Assembly (NCBI RefSeq): GCF_014640075.1
Contig: NZ_BMGG01000001.1
Coordinates: 1,015,486 to 1,079,485 of the forward strand
Direction of reading: 5' to 3'
Source: Chelatococcus reniformis
GTDB taxonomy: Bacteria > Pseudomonadota > Alphaproteobacteria > Rhizobiales > Beijerinckiaceae
Length of the DNA: 64,000 bases
The translations under genes were made by a program, and so were the position numbers. Shown in pieces: positions 1 to 8,656 of the stretch (positions are counted from its first letter, which is position 1; every line of letters starts with the position of its first letter). The notes below the pieces were generated by a model. That model was not told the DNA's origin, did not search any database, and saw only the letters and a list, made by a program, of their open reading frames with translations.

Positions 1-58
1 ACAGCAGCATGCCGTAGAGCAGGCCGTTGAGCGTCGAGAAGGTGATCAGCTCGAGCAT
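1..58 (-). CDS. Branched-chain amino-acid ABC permease (LivH type), N-terminal fragment
   Basis: Only the first 19 codons are inside the window. The reverse strand reads MLELITFSTLNGLLYGML, which matches the hydrophobic start of LivH-type inner-membrane permeases. These form the translocation path for branched-chain amino acids or other amide-like solutes. It lies 83 bp downstream of a LivJ-type binding protein on the same strand, so the two are probably one operon. The family call rests on this short N-terminus plus context; the rest of the gene runs off the left edge. Confidence 0.6.
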   Translation of the reverse strand, partial: MLELITFSTLNGLLYGMLL

Positions 59-89
59 GCGGCAGAGCCCCGCGGGTCAGAACCGGGTA

Positions 90-122
90 GATGGACGGCC
101 GGGCTCGACCCGGCCATCCATC
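90..122. repeat. REP-type palindrome (GGCCGGG family)
   Basis: An imperfect inverted repeat with arms around GATGGACGGCCGGG and CCCGGCCATCCATC lies between the binding-protein and permease genes. Similar palindromes occur at about 5776-5812, 31893-31921 and 34466-34489. Within an operon such a hairpin may act as an mRNA stabiliser that favours the binding protein; this is inference. Confidence 0.7.
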
Positions 123-141
123 GGCGTCGGAAAGCCCTGGA

Positions 142-1383
142 TCAGGGCCGCTCCATCTTGCAGGTGGTGGGCAGGAGGGTGTCCTTCCCGGCCACGCGGC
201 CCTGCGTGGTCCAGCCCCAGCCGGTCTTCTCCTCGTCGAACTTCTGGCCGGGCTTCAGCGGGCCGAAGCTGCGCACGAACATGTCCTGGAACAGCTGGTG
301 GTCGTCCTTGCGCATCACGATCTCGCCGCCGTCGAAGCCCTCGACCTTCATGTCCTCCAGCTTGGCGGCCACGGCCTTGGGATCGTTGCTCTTGGCTTCG
401 TTCGCGGCCTTGGCGAACATGCGCATCTCGTTGACGGCGCGCGGATACCAGAGCGTGACGCCGTACTTGTCGCGGAACTCCTGCTCGGTCTTCTGCGCCG
501 ACGCCGGGGCGTCGTTGGCGTTGCCTTCCACGATGTCGAAGACGCGGTCGGAAAGCCCGGTCTGCTTGATCGCCGTCGGTCCGCCGGCGCCGCCGGCATA
601 GTAGGTGTAGAAGTCGGTCTGCAGGCCGGCATCCGCCGCGGCCTTGAGCAGCAGCGCGATGTCCTGGCCCCAGTTGCCGGTGATGACCGTGTCGGCGCCG
701 GACGCCTTGATCTTGGCGATGTAGGGGCTGAAGTCGGTGATCTTGAGCAGCGGATGCAGCTCATCGCCGACGATCTCGATGTCCGGGCGCTTCTCCTTCA
801 GCATGGCGCGCGCCTGGGTGCGCACCGATTGGCCGAAGGAATAGTCCTGATTGATCAGGTAGATCTTCTTCACCGCCGGCCGCTGCTTCAGGAAGTTGGT
901 CAGCGCCGCCATCTTGATGTCGGAGTTCGCGTCCCAGCGGAAGTGCCAGAAGCTGCACTTGTCGTTGGTGAGCACGGGATCGACCGCGGCGTAGTTGAAG
1001 TAGAGGACCTCCTTGCCCGGGTTGCGGTCATTGTACTTGGCGACGAAATCGAGCAGCGCACCGGCGACCGAGGAGCCGTTGCCCTGGGTGATGAAGCGGA
1101 TGCCCTGGTCGATGGCCTTCTGCGCCTGGATCAGGCTCTCTTGCGGATTGGTCTTTCCGTCGAACGGCACGATCTCGATCTGCTGGCCGTTGACGCCGCC
1201 CTTGGCGTTGATCTCGTCGGCGAGGAACTGGAAGTGCTTGAGGCCGACCTCGCCCACCGAAGCGCCGCCGCCGGATAGCGGATCGATGTAGCCGATCTTG
1301 AGGTTGTCGGCCTGGGCGAGTGAGGCCCCAAAGGCGGCCGCGGCCCCAAGCGCGAGCGACGCGGCAATGACGAGGGATCGCAT
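142..1383 (-). CDS. Branched-chain amino-acid type ABC transporter substrate-binding protein
   Basis: This 413-residue periplasmic binding protein belongs to the LivJ/Peripla_BP_6 family, which captures branched-chain amino acids or related small amides and aromatics for a LivHMGF transporter. The N-terminus is a clear Sec signal peptide (hydrophobic stretch about residues 4-20, ending near SLAQA). The mature part starts with the typical GYIDPLSGGGASVG ligand-lobe segment. Its length fits the family. It precedes a LivH-type permease on the same strand and is divergent from a GntR regulator across a 221-bp gap, so that regulator may control it. The substrate cannot be read from the sequence. 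Confidence 0.88.
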   Translation of the reverse strand: MRSLVIAASLALGAAAAFGASLAQADNLKIGYIDPLSGGGASVGEVGLKHFQFLADEINAKGGVNGQQIEIVPFDGKTNPQESLIQAQKAIDQGIRFITQGNGSSVAGALLDFVAKYNDRNPGKEVLYFNYAAVDPVLTNDKCSFWHFRWDANSDIKMAALTNFLKQRPAVKKIYLINQDYSFGQSVRTQARAMLKEKRPDIEIVGDELHPLLKITDFSPYIAKIKASGADTVITGNWGQDIALLLKAAADAGLQTDFYTYYAGGAGGPTAIKQTGLSDRVFDIVEGNANDAPASAQKTEQEFRDKYGVTLWYPRAVNEMRMFAKAANEAKSNDPKAVAAKLEDMKVEGFDGGEIVMRKDDHQLFQDMFVRSFGPLKPGQKFDEEKTGWGWTTQGRVAGKDTLLPTTCKMERP

Positions 1384-1604
1384 GGCATTCTCCTCCGCGT
1401 GATTGGTACGGCGTGCGCTGGTGGCCGCCTTGTCTTTCTGGACTTGTCTGCCGGGTCACCGTCCGCGATCGCGGCGGGGGCGCTCGGGCCAAGCCGTCGT
1501 GAGTGGGATCTTTTGCAGCACAAACGCCCGCCGACCGCAATAAGCGCATCACATATACGAAATCACAGTTCGACAGGAGCTGGCCCGCGGGTTAGATTGA
1601 CTCC

Positions 1605-2357
1605 GTGTCTCTGCTATCCGACCGCCCCGCCGACGCCCCCCTCGCTCGCGAGAGCCTGAGCTATCAGGCTTATCACAGGTTGCGCCGCGACCTGATGGGC
1701 GGCCGCTACAATCCCGGCGAAAAGCTGAAGCTGCGCGATATCGCCGAGGAGCTGGGCGTCAGCCCGACGCCGGTGCGCGAGGCCCTGGCCCGGCTCGTTT
1801 CGGACATGGCCGTGGTGCAGCTCGACCATCGCTCGGTGCGGGTGCCGCACATCGACGTGGAGCGCTTCAACGAGATCTGCCTGCTGCGCGCCGAGATGGA
1901 GGGCCGTGCCGCCGAGCGGGCCGCCGAACGGGCGACACCCGCCGCGGTGGACGAGCTGGAGGCCATCCATGCGCGCCTGACCGCGCTCAAGAACGGGCGC
2001 GAGATCAAGGCGTCGCTGGTCGAGAACCAGCGCTTCCATTCGGCCCTGTGCGCGCTCGCCGACCTGCCGCTGCACTACCGCTTCGCCGAGACGCTGTGGC
2101 TGCAGATCGGGCCGCTGATGAACGCGCTGCTCGTCTGCCGGCCGACCAACCTGCCGCGGCGCCACCCGCACCGGACCATCCTCGACGGTCTGCGCGCCGG
2201 CGACGGCGCCACCGCCCGTCGCGGCGTCGAGGAGGATGTGCGCATCAACGCCGAGCCGTTGCTCGCCTATCTCAGGGACCCCGGCGCCTTCGACCTGGGC
2301 GCGGCGCCGGATGGCGAGCAGGCCCGCCCCGCCGCGCCCCACGAGTTGGTGAGCTAG
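1605..2357 (+). CDS. GntR-family transcriptional regulator with FCD domain
   Basis: A 250-residue regulator starting at GTG. Residues about 20-80 form the winged helix (LRDIAEELGVSPTPVREAL is the recognition region) and residues about 90-230 the all-helical FCD ligand domain that usually binds an organic acid and a metal. The FHSAL and HPHRTIL histidines typical of the FCD metal site are present, but the third site reads GVEEDV where a His is usual. It is divergent from the binding-protein gene and is a candidate local repressor. Its TAG stop lies in a CTAG at the edge of a repeat element. Confidence 0.9.
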   Translation: MSLLSDRPADAPLARESLSYQAYHRLRRDLMGGRYNPGEKLKLRDIAEELGVSPTPVREALARLVSDMAVVQLDHRSVRVPHIDVERFNEICLLRAEMEGRAAERAAERATPAAVDELEAIHARLTALKNGREIKASLVENQRFHSALCALADLPLHYRFAETLWLQIGPLMNALLVCRPTNLPRRHPHRTILDGLRAGDGATARRGVEEDVRINAEPLLAYLRDPGAFDLGAAPDGEQARPAAPHELVS

Positions 2358-2365
2358 ACCATATT

Positions 2366-2476
2366 CTAGAGCCTATCCCGACCAGATGCATCTGATCGGT
2401 TGGAAATGCCTCAAGTGTTTCAAGCTGGAGCGCTTGCCTTGCGATCGGGTCGTTCACCCCATCGCAAGGCGCTCCA
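2366..2476 (+). repeat. Tripartite hairpin repeat, copy 1 (also likely terminator)
   Basis: This intergenic element between convergent genes holds the palindrome CAGATGCATCTG (2383-2394), then the repeat core (here GCCTCAAGTGTTTCAAGC), then a strong hairpin with 15-base arms at 2436-2450 and 2456-2470. The same order of parts recurs at about a dozen other intergenic sites in the window. As it lies between converging genes, the second hairpin may terminate both. Confidence 0.8.
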
Positions 2477-2525
2477 GCTGCCAGGCTCGCGCTTGGTCGG
2501 GGCCGGGAGGGGCTGGCGTCATCCC

Positions 2526-3581
2526 CTACACCGTCGCGATCGGCGTTGCCGGCGAGCCGACGGCGCCGGTCAGGCGCAGGGGCGGGGCGGTCAGCAGGAA
2601 GCGGTTGCGGCCGTGCGCCCTGAGCCAGGTGGCAAGCTCCGTCAGATACCAGAGCTCGCCCAGATGCACGCCGAGCTTGAACAGGCAATGCTCGTGCAGG
2701 GGCAGGATGGCGCAGACGTCGCCGCCGGGGCGCGACGGCGTGGCCTCGACGGCGTAGTTGTCGGCCATCAGGGCCACCAGTCCGCTGTCGGTGATCCATT
2801 GCAGCAGGCGCTGGTCGCGGCCATCGAGCACGGCGCAGGTGTTCTCGACCCCGAAATGGGTCGGCTTGCCGCCTTGTTCGAGCAGGAACTCGCCGAAGCC
2901 GGTGTGCAGCAGGACCATGTCGCCGGTCTCCACCTCGACCCGGTCCGCCGCCATGATGCGCATCAGCTCATCGTAGCCGATGTAGTCTCGGGCGCGGCCG
3001 ACGTGGGCGGCGAGGTCGATGAGCACGCCGCGTCCCTGCATGCCCTTCACGGCCATGTTCTCGACGCCGAGGCGCTTGGCCTGGGAGGTCGAGGCGCCGC
3101 CCGGTCCCATGGGCACGCCGGCATCCGCCGCGCTCTCCGGCCCGACCACGTCCTCGCCAGCGCGAAAGCCGTTGTAGTAGACCGCCTCCGGCACCCCATC
3201 GCCGTCGACGTCGAACAATGAGCCGACGTGGGCGAAGCTGTCCCACTGGGTGGAATATTGCAGGTGTAGCACCACGAGATCGTCGCTGACGATGTCGGTC
3301 GCGCCCTTGATGTCCTTGCCGAGCCGCACGTTCATGTTGGGATGGTCGCCGCGCAGGGTGGGGCGCACCACGGGCGGAAAGCGGCGCGGGCTGAGCACGT
3401 TGCCACCGGGATATTCGAGCGGCAGGCTCAGGCAAAAGGCAAGGCCCTCCGTCACTTCTGCCGCGCCTTGGCGCACCTTCTCGGGAGTCAGCAGGTTGAG
3501 GCGCCCGAGTTGATCGTCGGGTCCGAAATCGCCCCAGGTCGATCCTTCGGGACGGCGCGTCCAGCGCGTCGATGTCGGCAT
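2526..3581 (-). CDS. Cyclase family protein (kynurenine formamidase-like metal hydrolase)
   Basis: This 351-residue protein has the cyclase/KynB fold, a metal-dependent hydrolase family acting on formamides, lactones or related esters. The start MPTSTRW was chosen because an AGGGGGG ribosome site precedes it; an upstream in-frame extension is Arg/Pro-rich and unlike a protein. The metal-site segment reads STQWDSFAHVG, the variant of the large cyclase subfamily rather than the HGTHxDxPxH of true KynB, so kynurenine is an unlikely substrate. It is divergent from the nitronate monooxygenase gene, with which it may share regulation. Confidence 0.82.
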   Translation of the reverse strand: MPTSTRWTRRPEGSTWGDFGPDDQLGRLNLLTPEKVRQGAAEVTEGLAFCLSLPLEYPGGNVLSPRRFPPVVRPTLRGDHPNMNVRLGKDIKGATDIVSDDLVVLHLQYSTQWDSFAHVGSLFDVDGDGVPEAVYYNGFRAGEDVVGPESAADAGVPMGPGGASTSQAKRLGVENMAVKGMQGRGVLIDLAAHVGRARDYIGYDELMRIMAADRVEVETGDMVLLHTGFGEFLLEQGGKPTHFGVENTCAVLDGRDQRLLQWITDSGLVALMADNYAVEATPSRPGGDVCAILPLHEHCLFKLGVHLGELWYLTELATWLRAHGRNRFLLTAPPLRLTGAVGSPATPIATV

Positions 3582-3882
3582 CTTCCCCCCTTGTGTCTCG
3601 TTGCGGGCCAGCGTCGCAGATGCGCACGGGCCCGCCGACTGTCGCGGCTTTCGACGCCGCCGGCAACGCGGCAGGGCGAGGGGTGGGGGTGCCGCCGGAG
3701 CATGTCCCGAGCGGCCGGGCGCGCGCCGACCAGCGGGCCGCCGCCGCGGCGGCATGCGGCCACGATCGGCTTGTCAGGTCGCCGATCGTGCATCTACACT
3801 TGCGTTGATACCGGCGGGTGAAGGTAATCGCGCATCGACAGCGCCGGCCACGCCCGGCCGCACCCCCAAGGAGTTTGACTGC
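3582..3882. other. Divergent intergenic region between cyclase and flavoprotein genes
   Basis: No gene is seen. The region is very GC-rich near the cyclase and less so near the flavoprotein gene. A possible sigma-70-like promoter for the rightward gene is TTGTCA at 3771-3776 and TACACT at 3795-3800 with an 18-base spacer. It is a weak match and unproven. Confidence 0.4.
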
Positions 3883-4881
3883 ATGAGCCTCCCGCCGATC
3901 CTGAGCGAGCGTCTTTCGCTGCCGGCCATCGCCTCGCCCCTGTTCATCCTATCGAACCCGGACCTGGTCATTGCCCAGTGCAAGGCGGGCATCGTCGGCA
4001 GCTTTCCGGCCCTCAACGCGCGGCCCAAGGAGCTCCTGGACGAGTGGCTGCACCGCATCCGCGAAGAGCTCGCCGCCCATGACGCGGCGCATCCGGACCG
4101 GCCATCGGCACCCTTCGCGGTGAACCAGATCGTGCACCGCTCCAACGAGCGGCTCGACTACGACGTCGAGCTTTGCGTCAAGCACAAGGTGCCGATCATC
4201 ATCACCTCGCTCGGCGCGCGCGAGGACCTGAACCAGGCGATCCATTCCTACGGTGGCATCACCCTGCACGACATCATCAACAACCGCTTCGCCCGCAAGG
4301 CGATCGAGAAAGGCGCCGACGGGCTGATCGCGGTGGCGGCCGGCGCCGGCGGCCATGCCGGCACCATCTCGCCGCTGGCGCTGATCCAGGACATCCGCGA
4401 GTGGTTCGACGGGCCGCTGGCGCTTTCGGGCGCCATCGCCTCCGGGCGCGCCATCCTCGCCGCCCAGGCCATGGGAGCCGATCTCGCTTACATCGGCTCC
4501 GCCTTCATCGCCACCAGCGAGGCGAACGCCACGGCCGAGTACAAGCAGGGCATCGTCGAGGCCGACAGCGAGGAGATCGTCTACTCCAACCTGTTCACCG
4601 GCGTGCACGGCAACTACCTGCGCGCCTCCATCATTCGCTCCGGGCTCGACCCGGACAACCTGCCCACCTCCGACCCCTCGAAGATGAACTTCGGCGACGA
4701 CGGCAAGAAGGTGAAGGCCTGGCGCGACATCTGGGGCTCGGGCCAGGGCATCGGTGCGGTCAAGGAGATCGTCGGCGCCGGTGAATTGGTGGCGCGGCTG
4801 AAGCGCGAGTATCTGGAGGCCCTCGACGAGGTCAGCCGGCTCGGCGCGCCCTACCGGTCGTCCACCACGGCAGCAGCGTAA
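3883..4881 (+). CDS. Nitronate monooxygenase / 2-nitropropane dioxygenase family flavoprotein
   Basis: A 332-residue FMN-dependent TIM-barrel protein of the NMO family, whose members oxidise alkyl nitronates or act as enoyl reductases. Family features include the N-terminal SPLFILSNPDLVIAQCKAG segment, the GAGGHAGTISPLAL loop around residues 150-160, and the phosphate-binding LSGAIASGRAI and AYIGSAF segments. The start follows a GGAG site about 10 bases upstream; longer in-frame starts are low-complexity. It ends 10 bp before the enoyl-CoA hydratase, so both are one transcript and probably serve acyl or nitro compound catabolism. The substrate is not determined. Confidence 0.88.
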   Translation: MSLPPILSERLSLPAIASPLFILSNPDLVIAQCKAGIVGSFPALNARPKELLDEWLHRIREELAAHDAAHPDRPSAPFAVNQIVHRSNERLDYDVELCVKHKVPIIITSLGAREDLNQAIHSYGGITLHDIINNRFARKAIEKGADGLIAVAAGAGGHAGTISPLALIQDIREWFDGPLALSGAIASGRAILAAQAMGADLAYIGSAFIATSEANATAEYKQGIVEADSEEIVYSNLFTGVHGNYLRASIIRSGLDPDNLPTSDPSKMNFGDDGKKVKAWRDIWGSGQGIGAVKEIVGAGELVARLKREYLEALDEVSRLGAPYRSSTTAAA

Positions 4882-4891
4882 GGAGGCCGGC

Positions 4892-5674
4892 GTGAGCACG
4901 GATCTCGTGAACGAGCCGGTCGTCCTGAGCCGCGACGGCGCCGTCGTGACCGTCCGGCTCAACCGGCCCGACAAGAAAAATGCGCTGACCCAGGCGATGT
5001 ACGAGGCCATGACGGAGGCGCTGGCGCAGGCCGACCGCTCGCCCGACGTCCGCGTCCTGGTCATCACCGGCACCGCCGACAGCTTCACCGCCGGCAACGA
5101 CCTCAAGGACTTCCTCGCCGCCAAGCCCGGCGAGGAGAGCGCCGCCTTTCGCTTCGTCCGGGCCCTGCCGGCGTTCTCCAAGCCGCTCGTCGCGGCGGTC
5201 AACGGGCTGGCAGTCGGCGTCGGCACGACGATGCTGCTGCATTGCGACTTCGTCTACGCCGCCGATACGGCCAGGTTCCAGCTGCCCTTCGTCAGTCTCG
5301 GGATCGTGCCGGAGGCGGCGTCCAGCCTGCTGTTGCCTCGCCTCGCCGGCCATCAGGCCGCCGCCGAGCTGCTGCTGCTGGGCGACTTCTTCGATGCCGA
5401 GAAGGCGCGCGGGCTCGGCATCGTCAATGCCGTCGTGCCCGCGACCGCGCTCGAAGAGACGGTGCGCGCGGTGGCCGGCCGCCTCGCGGCCAAGCCACCG
5501 GGCGCGGTGCGGGCGACCAAGGCGCTGATGAAGAGCACCGCGTCGGTGACGACGCTCGAGCGCATGGGCGAGGAGGGCAAGGTGTTCGAGGAGCGCTTGC
5601 ACACCCCCGAGGCCCGCGAGGCGATGGCCGCCGTGCTGGAGCGCCGCCCGCCGGACTTCTCGAAGTTCGGCTGA
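4892..5674 (+). CDS. Enoyl-CoA hydratase/isomerase family protein
   Basis: This 260-residue crotonase-fold protein starts at GTG with GGAGG just upstream. The oxyanion-hole segments are visible: TAGNDLKDF near residues 69-77 and LAVGVGTTMLLHCDF near residues 108-122. The active-site loop LGIVPEAASSLLLP carries Glu in the position used by isomerase-type members, and the C-terminal ATKALMKS helix is typical. It may hydrate or isomerise an acyl-CoA made in the pathway of the preceding flavoprotein. Exact chemistry cannot be assigned within this large family. Confidence 0.9.
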   Translation: MSTDLVNEPVVLSRDGAVVTVRLNRPDKKNALTQAMYEAMTEALAQADRSPDVRVLVITGTADSFTAGNDLKDFLAAKPGEESAAFRFVRALPAFSKPLVAAVNGLAVGVGTTMLLHCDFVYAADTARFQLPFVSLGIVPEAASSLLLPRLAGHQAAAELLLLGDFFDAEKARGLGIVNAVVPATALEETVRAVAGRLAAKPPGAVRATKALMKSTASVTTLERMGEEGKVFEERLHTPEAREAMAAVLERRPPDFSKFG

Positions 5675-5775
5675 ATCGCTGGCGGCGCGGAACACCCATC
5701 ATGGCCGGGCCTGAGCCCCATTCGCTATGAACGGCCCCGCATGCGCGGCCCCACCGGGCTGGCATGGTCCTGTCG

Positions 5776-5812
5776 ATGGATGGCCGGATCAAGTCCTGCG
5801 ATGACGCGCGGC
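5776..5812. repeat. REP-type palindrome (GGCCGG family), degraded copy
   Basis: The stretch GGATGGCCGGATCAAGTCCT followed by GCGATGACGCG is a decayed copy of the palindrome found at 90-122 and 31893-31921. It lies between the convergent enoyl-CoA hydratase and trmO genes. Confidence 0.5.
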
Positions 5813-5834
5813 TGTGACGCAGCGAGCGCCGCCA

Positions 5835-6356
5835 TCAGGTCGTGATGGGTTCCTCCGAGGCCATCGGGCAGCGCACGGGCTTGATGTCGAGGAGCGGGGT
5901 GCCGTCGACGCAGTCGAGCCCGCGCACCGTGAGCACGTAGCCGTCGACGTCGACAAGCGCCACGGTCGAGCTGGCGATCGGGTTGGGCCGCAGCGGTGCC
6001 CGCAGCGCCAGGGCGCCGCTCGGCGCGGCCGCGCCGCGTGGGCTGAGCAGCACGGCGTCGCGCCGGGCCTGGTCCATCCAGTACAGCACCTGGAGGTGGG
6101 AATGCCGGCCGATGCCGGTCAGGGCGCGGGCCCAGCGCCCGTCGACCGCGATGCGGCAAAGCGGCCCGTGCGCGATGTCGCCCTGGCGCGGGCAGGCGCT
6201 CCGTGCGGGCCAGGGCGTGCGGATGCGGCCGATGAAATAGAGGCCGGCATCGTGATGAGCCGGCAAATCAACGATCTCCTCCCCAGGCCGCAGGTCGCCG
6301 GGGTCCTGCACAGGGCCGTTGGCCGCAGCCACGGCTGACGAATCCGAGCCACTCAT
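5835..6356 (-). CDS. trmO: tRNA (adenine(37)-N6)-methyltransferase TrmO
   Basis: A 173-residue TsaA/TrmO domain protein that uses SAM to methylate t6A at position 37 of threonine tRNA. Visible features are the FIGRIRTPW opening, the [15 protein letters not shown] helix, the LRPNPIASS segment that replaces the usual RPNPI motif region, and the closing [14 protein letters not shown] signature. It is a short version without the C-terminal extension of the E. coli enzyme, as is common outside the enterics. The start MSGSDSS is the most plausible of several. It is divergent from hslV. Confidence 0.87.
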   Translation of the reverse strand: MSGSDSSAVAAANGPVQDPGDLRPGEEIVDLPAHHDAGLYFIGRIRTPWPARSACPRQGDIAHGPLCRIAVDGRWARALTGIGRHSHLQVLYWMDQARRDAVLLSPRGAAAPSGALALRAPLRPNPIASSTVALVDVDGYVLTVRGLDCVDGTPLLDIKPVRCPMASEEPITT

Positions 6357-6620
6357 CGTGCCGCTCCCACACTTATCCACGTAATCCACAGGACTGCACG
6401 AGCCGGTCCGACGCCGGGCCCGCCCAGGTCGGTCGGACCGCGGCTGCGCCCCGGTCATCCGATCCACCAGGAAACGAGGCATACTCGCAGCCTCGCCGGG
6501 CCGCTGTCGATGCCGCGATCGGCGGCGACGCGAGCTCGGCCGGGGGCGTGGGCGGGGTCGAGCGCCGCCGGCGTCTGGCACAGCGGCGCGAAGCCACCTA
6601 CATCTGGGGCTTCGCACGCG

Positions 6621-7193
6621 ATGGAGCCCATGCAGTCAAACGATCCGGCGACCTTTCACGCCACCACGATCCTGATGGTCCGTAAGAGCGGCCGCGTCGT
6701 CATGGGCGGCGACGGCCAGGTCAGCCTCGGCCAGACGGTGATCAAGGCCAACGCCCGCAAGGTGCGCCGGCTCGCCGGCGGCAGCGTGCTCGGCGGCTTC
6801 GCCGGCGCCACCGCCGATGCCTTCACCCTGTTCGAACGGCTCGAGGCCAAGCTCGAGCAGTACCCGGCGCAGCTCACGCGCGCCTGCGTCGAGCTCGCCA
6901 AAGACTGGCGCACCGATCGCTACCTCAGGCGCCTGGAGGCGATGATGCTGGTCGCCGACAAGGACGTGAGCCTGCTGCTCTCCGGCACCGGCGATGTGGT
7001 CGAGCCCGAGGTGCGGGGCGGCCACAGCGTCATGGCCATCGGCTCCGGCGGCAACTATGCGCTGGCCGCGGCGCTGGCGCTGCTCGACGGCGAGGGCGAT
7101 GCGGACGCAATCGTCCGCAAGTCGATGGCGATCGCCGCCGAGATCTGCGTCTATACCAACGGCAATCTGGTGATCGAGAGCATCGGCGCATGA
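6621..7193 (+). CDS. hslV: ATP-dependent protease peptidase subunit HslV (ClpQ)
   Basis: This 190-residue proteasome-like subunit forms the proteolytic core of the cytoplasmic HslVU complex. The TTI sequence at residues 15-17 supplies the catalytic N-terminal Thr, so the first 14 residues would be a propeptide. The segments [16 protein letters not shown] and [11 protein letters not shown] are typical. Start codons at 6621 or 6630 are both possible. hslU follows after 106 bp in the same direction; the gap holds a small hairpin (GCGGCTCGCAGCCGC at 7208-7222). The only unusual point is that it is not beside the his genes, where many rhizobial relatives have it. Confidence 0.95.
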   Translation: MEPMQSNDPATFHATTILMVRKSGRVVMGGDGQVSLGQTVIKANARKVRRLAGGSVLGGFAGATADAFTLFERLEAKLEQYPAQLTRACVELAKDWRTDRYLRRLEAMMLVADKDVSLLLSGTGDVVEPEVRGGHSVMAIGSGGNYALAAALALLDGEGDADAIVRKSMAIAAEICVYTNGNLVIESIGA

Positions 7194-7207
7194 CCACCTT
7201 CGGCGAC

Positions 7208-7222
7208 GCGGCTCGCAGCCGC
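7208..7222 (+). repeat. Small hairpin between hslV and hslU
   Basis: The perfect inverted repeat GCGGCT-CGC-AGCCGC lies 15 bases after the hslV stop. It has no T-run, so it is not a classic terminator. It may modulate hslU expression or mRNA ends. Confidence 0.4.
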
Positions 7223-7299
7223 GCCGGCGTGCGCGTTTGCGCCGCGTGGGCGTCTCCGATCATGCCTGGCACCGGATCTGAAGGACGAGAACTGCCGCG

Positions 7300-8607
7300 A
7301 TGACCACGTTTTCCCCCCGCGAGATCGTCTCCGAGCTCGACCGCTTCATCGTCGGCCAGCGCGACGCCAAGCGTGCCGTCGCCATCGCGCTGCGTAACCG
7401 CTGGCGCCGGCAGCAGCTCACCGGGCCGCTGCGCGAGGAGGTGCTGCCCAAGAACATCCTGATGATCGGCCCGACCGGCTGCGGCAAGACCGAGATCTCC
7501 CGCCGCCTGGCCAAGCTCGCCGGCGCCCCCTTCCTCAAGGTGGAGGCGACCAAGTTCACCGAGGTCGGCTACGTCGGCCGTGACGTGGAGCAGATCGTGC
7601 GCGACCTGCTCGAGGTCGCCATCGGCCTCGTCAAGGAGGCCAAGCGCAAGGACGTGCAGGCCCGCGCGCACCTCGCCGCGGAGGAGCGGGTGCTCGACGC
7701 CCTGGTCGGCCAGCAGGCCAGCAGCACCACGCGGGAATCGTTCCGCAAGAAGCTGCGCGCCGGCGAACTCGACGACAAGGAGATCGAGATCGAGGTGCAG
7801 GCGGGCGGCGGCGGCCTGCCCATGTTCGAGCTGCCCGGCATGCCCGGCGCCTCGGTCGGTGCCATCTCGCTGGGCGACATCTTCGGCAAGGCGCTGGGCG
7901 GTGCCCGCAAATCCCGCCGCACGCAGGTGCGCGACGCCTACGAGCCGCTGGTCGCCGAGGAGAGCGACAAGCTGCTCGACCAGGACCAGGTGGTGCAGGA
8001 GGCGATCCGCCAGACCGAGGAGGAAGGCATCGTCTTCCTCGACGAGATCGATAAGATCTGCGCGCGCGAGCAGCGCGGCGGCGCCGACGTGTCGCGCGAG
8101 GGCGTGCAGCGCGATCTCCTGCCGCTCATCGAGGGCACCACCGTGTCGACCAAGCACGGTGCGGTGAAGACCGACCACATCCTGTTCATCGCCTCCGGCG
8201 CCTTCCACGTCGCCAAGCCCTCGGACCTGCTGCCGGAGCTGCAAGGCCGCCTGCCGATCCGCGTCGAGCTCACCTCCCTGGACGAGGCCGATTTCCGGCG
8301 CATCCTGACCGAAACCGAGGCCAATCTGATCCGCCAATCGGTGGCCATGATGGCGACCGAAGGGGTGACGCTCGCCTTCACCGACGATGCCGTCGATGCC
8401 CTGGCGCGGGTGGCGGTGGAGGTGAACACGTCGGTCGAGAACATCGGCGCGCGCCGTCTTCAGACGGTGGTCGAGCGCGTGCTCGACGACATTTCGTTCA
8501 CCGCCGCCGACCGCTCCGGCGAGACCGTCACCATCGACGGCGACTACGTGCGCACCCATGTGGGCGAACTCGCCAAGAACGCCGACCTGAGCCGGTTCAT
8601 TCTTTGA
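7300..8607 (+). CDS. hslU: ATP-dependent protease ATPase subunit HslU (ClpY)
   Basis: A 435-residue AAA+ unfoldase that feeds substrates to HslV. Walker A is GPTGCGKTE at about residues 57-65, Walker B is [11 protein letters not shown] near residue 250, and the sensor-2 region with the C-terminal LSRFIL tail needed to open HslV is present. The inserted I-domain lies around residues 110-220. The start ATGACCACGTTT follows a GAAGGACGAG site. Its length matches the family, and with hslV it forms a complete two-gene operon closed by the hairpin at 8612-8646. Confidence 0.97.
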   Translation: MTTFSPREIVSELDRFIVGQRDAKRAVAIALRNRWRRQQLTGPLREEVLPKNILMIGPTGCGKTEISRRLAKLAGAPFLKVEATKFTEVGYVGRDVEQIVRDLLEVAIGLVKEAKRKDVQARAHLAAEERVLDALVGQQASSTTRESFRKKLRAGELDDKEIEIEVQAGGGGLPMFELPGMPGASVGAISLGDIFGKALGGARKSRRTQVRDAYEPLVAEESDKLLDQDQVVQEAIRQTEEEGIVFLDEIDKICAREQRGGADVSREGVQRDLLPLIEGTTVSTKHGAVKTDHILFIASGAFHVAKPSDLLPELQGRLPIRVELTSLDEADFRRILTETEANLIRQSVAMMATEGVTLAFTDDAVDALARVAVEVNTSVENIGARRLQTVVERVLDDISFTAADRSGETVTIDGDYVRTHVGELAKNADLSRFIL

Positions 8608-8611
8608 GTTT

Positions 8612-8646
8612 CGACGACTGGTCGGGCATCGACCGACCAGTCGTCG
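8612..8646. terminator. Perfect 14-bp stem between convergent hslU and mgtE
   Basis: CGACGACTGGTCGG (8612-8625) pairs perfectly with CCGACCAGTCGTCG (8633-8646) around a 7-base loop. It begins 5 bases after the hslU stop and lies 10 bases from the mgtE stop, so it probably serves both genes. No long T-run follows on either side. Confidence 0.7.
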
Positions 8647-8656
8647 CCGACCTGGA

